Assembly: GCA_023212645.1 (NCBI GenBank)
Contig: JALBYC010000010.1
Coordinates: 186,001 to 250,000 of the forward strand
DNA: 64,000 nucleotides
From: Farysia itapuensis
Taxonomy: Eukaryota > Basidiomycota > Ustilaginomycetes > Ustilaginales > Ustilaginaceae
Reading direction: 5' to 3'
In this document: positions 1 through 7,664 of the stretch, in pieces
Position numbering within the stretch: position 1 is the stretch's first letter
Layout of the letters: each line of letters opens with the position of its first letter
Notes under the pieces: model-generated
Told to the model about the DNA's origin: nothing
The model's database searches: none
The model's input: the letters and a program-made list of their open reading frames with translations, nothing else
Made by a program: the position numbers and the translations under genes

Positions 1-1102
1 TGTACTGCTGATATCTCTCGTTGTCGGCCTTGGACTTTTTGAGTAGTGCTTTTAGCTCAGCTGGGCTGAGCTCGGCATTGACTCTAGCCTTGTTCTTGAT
101 ACTCTTGGCCCGCACACCGAATCGCAAAGTTGAAAGCGTCTCGTCGGCATTGTACACACAGGGGGAAGCGTTGACGATCAGAGTTGTGCGGGAATTGCCA
201 CCCAACGATTCTTGCAGAATTCGGGTGAGTTTCGAGTCTCGATAGGGGATGTGGGAGGACTTGCCGTCAGTGAGCGAGTTGATGACCATGCCGAGTGCCG
301 AAAGACTCTTGTTGATCTTTTTTGCCTCTTCCAGAGTCTGACCACTAGCGCCAGTCTTGCCGACTTTTTCTGATCCTGCCAGATCGACGAGGTATAGATT
401 GCCCGACTTCTGACTGCCTGTCTCGGTGTTGCGCTGCTGAATCGTGATGAGAAATATGGAATGGGATCGTGAGGATTCGGCGTTCATATTAGTAGACGAA
501 GTAGCTCTTGCGAGTCCTCCCTGTCGCATGATTTCGTACACATCAGCTTGACCGCCAACGTAAAAGTCAGAGAGGCCTTTGACGTACACTCCGCGGTTCT
601 TCTCTTCGTGCACCTGCAGGTTATCATTCTGCGGTGCGAGCAGATCGCGGATCTTTTCCATGTAAATCTCCATGTACGAGACCTTGACCAGATACTCGAG
701 ATGCGGGGGACTGGCCATGATGTTCTCAAAGATCTGCTCAGTGATGCGCGGGATGATACCTTTGAGATTGTCGTTGTCGATGTCGGCGCCCATCATTGTG
801 AAAGTCTTACCGGAACCGGTCTGGCCGTAGGCAAAGATGGTGCCATTGTATCCGTTGAGGACATCGTCCACCGTCTCCTTGATGCCAAACTCGAAAACGT
901 CTCGCTGCCGCGTGTTCATGGGAAACACTCTGTCGAAGGTGAACCCACTTGCTTCTGGGCCTGAGGTGCCAGCACCGCGAGTCATCTTGACGAGTGTGCC
1001 ATCGTCGCTGAAGTCAACGACAATGTCGCTCCCTTCTCTCTGCTCCAAGCTGTTGGGTGGCCGAAACCTGCAGACGACCTTTATATTACTTGTGCTAGCC
1101 AT
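1..1102 (-). CDS. kin2: Conventional kinesin (kinesin-1) heavy chain, motor domain; C-terminal part lies off the window
   Basis: Plus-end-directed microtubule motor for organelle and vesicle transport. Reading leftwards from the ATG at 1102..1100 gives an uninterrupted 367-codon frame that runs off the left edge. It opens with MASTSNIKVVCRFRPPN and carries the P-loop GQTGSGKT (residues 93-100), switch I NAESSRSHS and switch II VDLAGSEKVGKTGA. Near the edge the neck KNKARVNAELSPAELK is typical of fungal kinesin-1 and separates it from Unc104 or BimC classes. No intron is needed in the visible part. The coiled-coil stalk and tail lie outside. It is divergent from the phosphatase gene at 1356, with 253 bases between the two ATGs. 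The symbol follows the U. maydis name for conventional kinesin. Confidence 0.95.
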   Translation of the reverse strand, partial: MASTSNIKVVCRFRPPNSLEQREGSDIVVDFSDDGTLVKMTRGAGTSGPEASGFTFDRVFPMNTRQRDVFEFGIKETVDDVLNGYNGTIFAYGQTGSGKTFTMMGADIDNDNLKGIIPRITEQIFENIMASPPHLEYLVKVSYMEIYMEKIRDLLAPQNDNLQVHEEKNRGVYVKGLSDFYVGGQADVYEIMRQGGLARATSSTNMNAESSRSHSIFLITIQQRNTETGSQKSGNLYLVDLAGSEKVGKTGASGQTLEEAKKINKSLSALGMVINSLTDGKSSHIPYRDSKLTRILQESLGGNSRTTLIVNASPCVYNADETLSTLRFGVRAKSIKNKARVNAELSPAELKALLKKSKADNERYQQY

Positions 1103-1355
1103 GTTATCGGGGTCCACACCTTACTGAGAGCGGAATTGCCGACGTTGCTCGCCTTGTCCGAGTCTTATCGTGCTGGTTGCTGGTGGTAAGTGTTGGTGTG
1201 TTGTGCGCGGCGCGCGATGTGCTTTGCTCTGTCAGAGCGCCAAAATAAGTGTTGTTCCGTGTTCGTTGTTCTTTGATCCGAGTTCCGTGCATTGCGCGAG
1301 AGGACCCTGAAGTCAGAGCTCACACACCCACTGCCTTCGTATAACTCCCTACAGG

Positions 1356-2552
1356 ATGGAATATGCAGGAGAGGATCAAGATGTGCCACCAGCGCCAGAG
1401 CCAATGCTCAATGCTGTAGAGAAGGACGCTGACCCTACGCAAATGCCCGCGACGACGTCAGAAGCGTTCATTGGCTTCTCCATCAAGTACAGCGGTTCAG
1501 CACTCTCTCTCAGGTTAAGCGAGGATGAGACCGTGGCAGACCTCAAGGCGGTATTATTCTCCATGACAGATGTGCCACCGGAAAGCCAGAAGCTACTCGG
1601 CATGGTGAAGGGTCGACAGCCGGCTGATGAGACCTTGTTGGGCCAGATCCCATATGCTCCCGCTGCCCTCAGGAAGCGCCTACAACCGGCAGCACGCGCT
1701 GCAACTTCCCCTTTGGAGATCAATCTTTCGTCAGCTTCGAGCTCGGGCTCAGCAGAAGCACCATGCAAGCTACAAGTTTCACTCACGCTGCTCGGAACAC
1801 CCGAAGCAGACCGCTTCAAAGATCAAACAGGCTCAACACTTTTCGCTGGCGACCTCTCGGATGCAAACAAGGACATTGACTATCTCGACCCTGTCCAGAC
1901 TACCGCAGTGGTAGAGCCCAGTAAAGATCCCAAGAACTTGGCGAAACTGTCCAAGGTGATTGAGCGATTCTCCGACTTCTCCGTCATCAACCCGCCCCGA
2001 CCAGGCAAGCGATTGTTGGTGCTAGACCTCGACTATACCATTGCTGACACCAAGCGCTTGTTGGACCCAATGAGTCTGGCGTCCGAAGCGGCTCGACCCC
2101 ATCTGCACGAGTTTCTCGCGGCAGTATGGCCCGAGTACGACGTGTGCATCTGGTCGCAAACCTCATGGCGATGGCTTGAGGTCAAACTAATCGAGCTCAA
2201 CATGCTCGCACACGAGGCATACAACATCTCATTTGTCCTGGACAGAACACCCATGTTCTCGATCAAAACCAAGGACCGAAAGCACGAAGTCAAACCTCTG
2301 GAACTTATCTGGCGCAGGTTTCCCGATTCGTACGGCGCCCACAACACCATACACATAGACGATCTCAGTCGGAACTTCGCCATGAACCCGCTCAACGGTC
2401 TCAAAATCAAGCCTTACAAGAACTCGCCCACCTTTGACACAGAGTTGACCGCCCTGCAACGATATCTCTTGCAGCTTGCGCATGGGTCTGTCCAGGACTT
2501 TACCCAAATCAACCACAGCAAGTGGAAACACTATCAGGGTCCCATGCCCTAA
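1356..2552 (+). CDS. UBLCP1-like ubiquitin-like domain CTD phosphatase (HAD superfamily)
   Basis: A 398-residue protein. Family knowledge: UBLCP1 is a nuclear Ser/Thr phosphatase that binds the proteasome through its ubiquitin-like domain and can act on RNA polymerase II CTD. Visible: a ubiquitin-like stretch at about residues 46-105 (IKYSGSALSLRLSEDETVAD), a low-complexity linker, then an FCP1/SCP-type HAD domain from about 215. The catalytic DxDxT motif is DLDYT at 224-228, with Asp224 the expected nucleophile; a second acidic motif is HIDDLSRNFAMNP. The C-terminal WKHY-type tail resembles other family members. The ATG at 1356 is the first in frame. The UBL is interrupted and diverged, so proteasome binding is inferred. 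Confidence 0.88.
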   Translation: MEYAGEDQDVPPAPEPMLNAVEKDADPTQMPATTSEAFIGFSIKYSGSALSLRLSEDETVADLKAVLFSMTDVPPESQKLLGMVKGRQPADETLLGQIPYAPAALRKRLQPAARAATSPLEINLSSASSSGSAEAPCKLQVSLTLLGTPEADRFKDQTGSTLFAGDLSDANKDIDYLDPVQTTAVVEPSKDPKNLAKLSKVIERFSDFSVINPPRPGKRLLVLDLDYTIADTKRLLDPMSLASEAARPHLHEFLAAVWPEYDVCIWSQTSWRWLEVKLIELNMLAHEAYNISFVLDRTPMFSIKTKDRKHEVKPLELIWRRFPDSYGAHNTIHIDDLSRNFAMNPLNGLKIKPYKNSPTFDTELTALQRYLLQLAHGSVQDFTQINHSKWKHYQGPMP

Positions 2553-2663
2553 GCATACGAAACAACTCAAGTTCAATCACATACATGTCTCTTCTTTTAT
2601 ATCGGCATACAGAATACTGTGTTCGAGTAACTTTAGGATGACTGGTCGCGTAGGTGTGGACCT

Positions 2664-4181
2664 CTACCAGTCAAGCGCTTGTTCCACTTTGACTGCATCA
2701 CGCTGATCCAATGTGTCTACTACTTCTTGCTTGACAGGAGTGGGTTGCTGTTGTAGATCTTCGATTCGCATGTGCCCAGCACCGTCAGGACCATCCAACT
2801 CGACATCAACCTTGATCTGTGCATCGCCATGCTCGCGTTTCACCTTGACCCAGTTGTCCTCGTTCTTCAAACCGTCTTCATCGTCCGAGTCGAGCAGATT
2901 CACTTGAACCCGTTTCAGCGCCGATTTGGCGTCTACAGTGCGGTAGCTCGGACACAGACCTGCTTTCCCAACACTGCACAGATCGCATCGTGGTCCAACA
3001 GGCACGCAGACTACTTGCCCAAACCCGACCAAAAGCCGGTTAATCTTGCCGTGCAGCTCGTGTGGCAACCAGCTTTGCAGATTGAGCCGGGTCTCTTCGG
3101 CGTTCTTGCTCTTGTGCCAGCCAAGGCGGTTTGTAAGACGATGAACGTGGGTATCGACGCCGATGCCGACTTGGATGCCCATGGAGCTGAGTGAGAGAAA
3201 GGCCATCTTGGGACCGACGCCGGGCAAGCTACACAGTTCGTCGACCGTTCGCGGTACATCACCGTCGAAGTCGGCCGCAAGGATGCGTGCGGCAGACTTG
3301 AGGTAGCCCGTCTTGCGCCGCCAGAATCCGACTTTGGCGATACAGGACGAGATGGTAGCGTCGTCCGCTTCGAGGAGAGATGTGAGACACAAGCCGTTGG
3401 GAAGCGTGCGTTGAAGGTTGTACACCGCTTCCGCCGTTACTGGGTCCTTGGTCTGCGAGGAGAGCATGAGTGAGACGAGGGTTGCCAGTCTCTCGCGCTT
3501 AGCCGCATCCTCCTCGGACTCGTCTTTGCGGCCCGTGTCGGCTCGTCGATCGTCTCGCCCGTTCTCCTCGCACCCCATGGTGTCGACCGGAGCGACAATC
3601 TTGAGACGCTGTTTGGCCAGCAACTCGTATGTCTCTTGCCATCTGGGAGGCGCCGGGTGTGCCTCGTGCGCTTCGAGATTCACCTTGATTGGTTTCTGTT
3701 TCTTCCGCGGCGAGACGTCAAACGGCGAGACTGGTGTCTTGTCAGACGTCTTGGGTGAGGCCTTGCCCGAAGCCTTTGTCCTTTTCTTCGGTGACGGCGT
3801 CACCTGCTCCTTGTCGTAAAGCCCCTTTGCGGTAGTTTCTCCCTCTGAGTCAGAATCAAACGTGTTTGCTCCTCCGTCAAAGTCAGAGCCGGACGCACTG
3901 GATGGCGTCTCTGCTCGAGAGCGTTTTACCGTTCCGGCGGAAGCACGGCGTTTTGGCTTTTCGATGGCAGCAGCTTCTTGCAGCGTCTCCTCGCTTACAG
4001 CCTTTGAGCTTCTTTTCCTGAGCGAATAGGGTCGATGGTTTGCAAGTTCCGCTGCCAAGGCTGCATCCCCATCCGTATTGCTTGTCGAAGATGACGCGGC
4101 ACTGGCGGTAGTGCCATTAAGTGGCGGAGGGGCGAAGAGAGTGCGCCTCATGCTTGACGTGCTGCCCTGTGCTACAGTCAT
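2664..4181 (-). CDS. NTH1: Endonuclease III homologue (bifunctional DNA glycosylase/AP lyase)
   Basis: Removes oxidised pyrimidines in nuclear and probably mitochondrial base-excision repair. The HhH-GPD core lies in the C-terminal half: the hairpin LPGVGPKMA holds the catalytic Lys at about residue 325, and GVDTHVHR holds the catalytic Asp at about 343. A four-cysteine iron-sulfur motif follows (CVPVGPRC, DLC, SVGKAGLC). The N-terminal 230 residues or so are a basic, Ser/Lys-rich extension with nuclear-localisation-like clusters (RKRSSK, PRKKQKP). The first in-frame ATG is 4181, giving 505 residues; the frame is open upstream to 4271 only with a non-ATG codon, so an upstream exon cannot be excluded. 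An acidic tail of about 80 residues follows the cluster. The spacing between the last two cluster cysteines is seven residues. Confidence 0.92.
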   Translation of the reverse strand: MTVAQGSTSSMRRTLFAPPPLNGTTASAASSSTSNTDGDAALAAELANHRPYSLRKRSSKAVSEETLQEAAAIEKPKRRASAGTVKRSRAETPSSASGSDFDGGANTFDSDSEGETTAKGLYDKEQVTPSPKKRTKASGKASPKTSDKTPVSPFDVSPRKKQKPIKVNLEAHEAHPAPPRWQETYELLAKQRLKIVAPVDTMGCEENGRDDRRADTGRKDESEEDAAKRERLATLVSLMLSSQTKDPVTAEAVYNLQRTLPNGLCLTSLLEADDATISSCIAKVGFWRRKTGYLKSAARILAADFDGDVPRTVDELCSLPGVGPKMAFLSLSSMGIQVGIGVDTHVHRLTNRLGWHKSKNAEETRLNLQSWLPHELHGKINRLLVGFGQVVCVPVGPRCDLCSVGKAGLCPSYRTVDAKSALKRVQVNLLDSDDEDGLKNEDNWVKVKREHGDAQIKVDVELDGPDGAGHMRIEDLQQQPTPVKQEVVDTLDQRDAVKVEQALDW

Positions 4182-4406
4182 TCTGCTCAGCCCTGAGATT
4201 AGCGTGCGACCGAGAATGGTGGTGGTGATGCTCGTTCCTTGGAACTGGTGTAAAGGCAAGCGGCAATGCAAGCTTAGAAGATCGAACCGGCAAATGAGTT
4301 ACACTGAAACAGCCTCGTCCGCCGCTCATCCCCGCAAAAATCGCCGAGTCAAAAGAAAAATTAATCCCATGTATTCTCTTAAGGCCTGCTACTACGAATG
4401 CTTTGT

Positions 4407-5395
4407 CTATGATGTCTGTCCGATACGGGCTAGATAGGCTTCCCAGCCAGCCTTTCGGTATCGCTGACCCTGTTCTCTGACTTTGGCAATGGCGGCTTGT
4501 TTGTCCTTCTTTCCTTCTTCGGTCATGAGGGATCCGTAGACGCCTCTGCCGACGATGATGACGTCGCAGCCGCTCTCGTGGATGACCTGGTGCGGTGTGC
4601 GGTACTGTTGGTCGATGGCGTCGCCCTTGACGTCAAGACCGACGCCTGGTGTTAGGATGAGCAGGTCACGGTCGGTGTTTGGACCATCAACCTCGTCCAC
4701 GCGTGACATGGCGATGAAGCCACAAACATAGCCTGTAGAGTCCTTCTTAGCTTCTGCCACACAGGCCTGTGTATATGCGCCCTTGGTCAGCGCACCCGCT
4801 GAGCTCATCTCCGCCAAGAGCAGCAGCCCACGCCCCAGAGGTGCGCCAATCTTGGACAGACCAGTGATAATCCCCGGCCCTGGGATGAGGTGTGCGTTTG
4901 TAATGTGCGACCAGGAAGCGATCTTGTGCACTCCCGCCGAGTATTGCAGCGTCACAGTGTTACCTACACCCTCGCCGGAGCAATGTCAGCATGAATGTCT
5001 CTAGAGAGCGAGAAGGGAGGGAAGCTTACTCACCAATGTCGGCAAACTTTCGGTCTTCAAAGATCGAAAAGTCGTGCTTCTTGCTAAGCTCTGTTAGTTG
5101 TTCCACCAGGTCCATGTCAAAGTCTTCCACGATATCGATATGCGTCTATAGAGCAGCGGGATTATGATTAGCTCAACCGCACTGATGCTGGGTTGGCGCA
5201 AAGACCTACCTTGATCAAACAGACGTCAGGCCCAACGGCGTCGCAGACGTCGAGAAGGTCGCGCTTGTTTGTGACGTCGACCGAGACGCAAAGGTTGGAC
5301 TGCTTTCGCTCCATGCATTCGAGCAACACTTTGGCTGCGTGGTTGGGCTGCTTGGCAGCTCTCGCGCCATACGTTTGTCGTGTAATGCTCGACAT
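4407..5395 (-). CDS. pyr6: Orotidine 5'-phosphate decarboxylase, three exons
   Basis: Last step of UMP synthesis (URA3 of yeast). I assemble exons 5395..5210, 5145..5034 and 4963..4407, with introns of 64 and 70 bases (GTAGGT and GTGAGT donors, AG acceptors); the joined frame is 284 residues. The catalytic motif [10 protein letters not shown] gives Asp93, Lys95 and Asp98, with the upstream Lys62 in VCLIKTH completing the usual tetrad. The phosphate-gripping end reads [20 protein letters not shown] and later GRGVYG. The second intron splits a Gly codon just after DRKFADI. The start [10 protein letters not shown] is the standard fungal N-terminus. It is divergent from MRP51; the intervening 203 bases hold TCACGTGA and CGCGAAA motifs. 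Confidence 0.97.
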
Positions 5396-5475
5396 GCTTG
5401 TTGCTATACAGCCAAAGAACCATGAGAAAGTGAGGCGAGGCACGTCAAGAAGCTTTAAATTGTCGATTCTTCTCG

Positions 5476-5500
5476 CGCGAAAATAATTTTGGATCACGTG
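5476..5500. promoter_or_regulatory. Candidate promoter motifs between pyr6 and MRP51 (CGCGAAA and CACGTG)
   Basis: CGCGAAA at 5476..5482 matches the SBF/MBF-like core C(A/G)CGAAA. CACGTG at 5495..5500 lies inside TCACGTGA, the palindromic E-box bound by bHLH factors such as Cbf1 in yeast. Both lie in the short divergent spacer. Assignment to a factor is inference. Confidence 0.35.
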
Positions 5501-5598
5501 AGCAATTTGAGCGTCTCTGATGTGAGTCCTGGAAGAAAACCACTGACACTCACTTGGATATCCACTCTCATCGGCGGTGTAGAGCAGTGTACGCAACA

Positions 5599-7272
5599 AT
5601 GGCGCCGGCTCCGTCGCAGTTCTCGAGACTGCTGCAGCAGTCACGCTTTGCGACGTTTGATCCAAATGTGCACCAGGTGTATACTGCGCCGAAAGCTTTC
5701 ATCGTCCGCGGCGAATGGGGAATGAAGAGACCGATGCCGTCGACACCGTCAAATTCTGCAACCTCCCACGTAGGCATGTTGCGCTACGTCAACGTGCACC
5801 ATCTCGACACTGTCAGCCGCCAAGCCATGTGGGCAGAGCGTGAAAAGGAGACTCTCTTCGTCAAGCGATGGTCGGAGGCGAATGCAAAGCTCAATCTCGG
5901 TCAGCAGGATGAAGGTTTCAGAACTAGCAACCCGGACCGTGGCAGCCTTGGTCCTCGTCCCACTACATCTTTCCTCAAATCGACGGAGCGCTATTTCCCC
6001 TCTGATTTCGATGCAGTCGAGCCCAGTGCCGAGGATGGAAACTCAGACTCACCCAAAAGGAGCAAAGCGAAGAAGGACAATAACAGATGGCGCGAAATGT
6101 TGAAGCAGCAAGCTGCACGAGGTGATGTAGACCCAAGTTTCAACGGCCAGACGTACACGAGAACACACAGCCGTCGGTCTGTGTTCGGTCTCGACGCAGA
6201 CAAGTACAGCACCCACGTACAGACCGCCGTCAACTACAACGCCTTGAGCGACAAAGAGTTCGAGAAGTACCTCGAGCGTGTTCGATCCGAGCGAGATCTG
6301 TGGATCCGTCACTACGAGAACAAGGACGCCACTCGATTGGCGCACGGCCAGAAGCTGCTTGCCGACTCTACCGCCAGCGAAGAAGCACCATCGGCTTCCT
6401 CGATCGAGAACAGCACAACGGGAACAGGAAGTCAGTACGTCGACATGCTCGAACGCTCTCGCGCAGCCGATTCAACCAAAGAAGCCTTCTCACTGCTGGA
6501 AGAAAATGCATTGCGCGACTCTGCCTCTCCACAAAGCATGCAGTTGCCGGGCAAGTACCAGTCGAGCACCATTCACCCACACGCAGGGCTGCAATACTCG
6601 CAGCCGGATCAGATCTTTTCCAACGTCTTTGCAGAGCCATTGCCAGGACGGGTGATTCACGAGATCTCCTCACGGAGCGAGAAGGATGTGCGACGATTTG
6701 CCAAGCTTTCGGACGGTCGGTCAGTCTTGGTGGGTGGTCGGGTGGGCTATCTGCACGCGCCTATTCGCTCACAGGCTCCTCCGACGATTGACTGGAGCAG
6801 GAAGGATCCCAAGCAGGGTACTGCGCTGTTCCGAATCGTGAAAGCCTACCGTACCTCTGATCTGTCGTTTGGCTCCGGCACGCACAAAGATATGCTGACC
6901 CCACGCAACGACCTTGGCTACATCCGCTCCAAGGTGGAACTCGTCCCCAGCGATACTGACGGCAAGCCTATCGCGCAGCGTCCTATCCCAGGATCGCCTG
7001 AATATATCGGCGACGAGTACAAGGATCCCAACCGCACCGTCCGACGCGCTTTGGGCTACACCGGCTCACAGAGTCTGAACGACTCCCGACCCCACTCCGC
7101 AACCCCATACGGCGTCGGACAGCGTGGCAAATCCCAACCCTGGAAACTGCGCGAAAAACTCGGCCGCTCCCAAAACAACACCACTTCCACCACCCCTTCC
7201 AACCAACCCTCGCAGGAAGAATCAACAAGGCAGATGTTCAAAAACCTCGAAGACCTCGTCAAATCCTCGTAA
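5599..7272 (+). CDS. MRP51: Mitochondrial small-subunit ribosomal protein MRP51 (bS1m)
   Basis: Fungal mitoribosome small-subunit protein needed for translation of mitochondrial mRNAs. The 557-residue product begins MAPAPSQFSRLLQQSRFATF, matching the Mrp51 opening with its RFA/DP segment. Other family-like segments are VRGEWGMKRPMP, LDTVSRQAMWAERE and the central GRVIHEISSRSEKDVRRFAK. The ATG at 5599 is the first in this frame; upstream codons lack ATG. The N-terminus is basic and amphipathic, as expected for mitochondrial import. The C-terminal third is Ser/Pro/Gln-rich and probably fungus-specific. Two further mitoribosomal genes (mS38, uL15m) lie in the window but are unlinked to this one. 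Confidence 0.85.
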   Translation: MAPAPSQFSRLLQQSRFATFDPNVHQVYTAPKAFIVRGEWGMKRPMPSTPSNSATSHVGMLRYVNVHHLDTVSRQAMWAEREKETLFVKRWSEANAKLNLGQQDEGFRTSNPDRGSLGPRPTTSFLKSTERYFPSDFDAVEPSAEDGNSDSPKRSKAKKDNNRWREMLKQQAARGDVDPSFNGQTYTRTHSRRSVFGLDADKYSTHVQTAVNYNALSDKEFEKYLERVRSERDLWIRHYENKDATRLAHGQKLLADSTASEEAPSASSIENSTTGTGSQYVDMLERSRAADSTKEAFSLLEENALRDSASPQSMQLPGKYQSSTIHPHAGLQYSQPDQIFSNVFAEPLPGRVIHEISSRSEKDVRRFAKLSDGRSVLVGGRVGYLHAPIRSQAPPTIDWSRKDPKQGTALFRIVKAYRTSDLSFGSGTHKDMLTPRNDLGYIRSKVELVPSDTDGKPIAQRPIPGSPEYIGDEYKDPNRTVRRALGYTGSQSLNDSRPHSATPYGVGQRGKSQPWKLREKLGRSQNNTTSTTPSNQPSQEESTRQMFKNLEDLVKSS

Positions 7273-7664
7273 TCAACTCGGGCACCATCCCTTGATTTCT
7301 TTCAATCACACTTGTACACCAGACGAATTTTGTCAATCGCACACGCAAGTGTATTTTGAGTCAGCGTCATATTTGCAGCGCGAGCGATAAGCCTCGCAAG
7401 TGTTTTGGTGTGAGTGTGTGCGTGTTGGGTAAAAAAAAAAAAAAAAAGAGGAATGAAACTGGAACTGGGTCACCAAGTGGGACGAGGCGTATATGGGAAT
7501 GATCTGTACACGGCGAGGGTCCACCATGCGATGAAATGCAGGCGTGACCGTTTTTTGAAGGGAAGGAAGATTAACTGGAGGGTATGAAGCTCGGAGTCGA
7601 GCAACAGTAGATATGTACAAGAGAAGCGTTGAAGCAAAAGTATCGGTGGACGTGCCAGAGAAAA
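7273..7664. other. Convergent intergenic region with a 17-base poly(A) tract
   Basis: This spacer lies between the stops of MRP51 and the cyclin gene and should hold both 3' untranslated regions. A run of 17 A is at 7431..7447. I see no gene or structured element otherwise. Confidence 0.6.
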
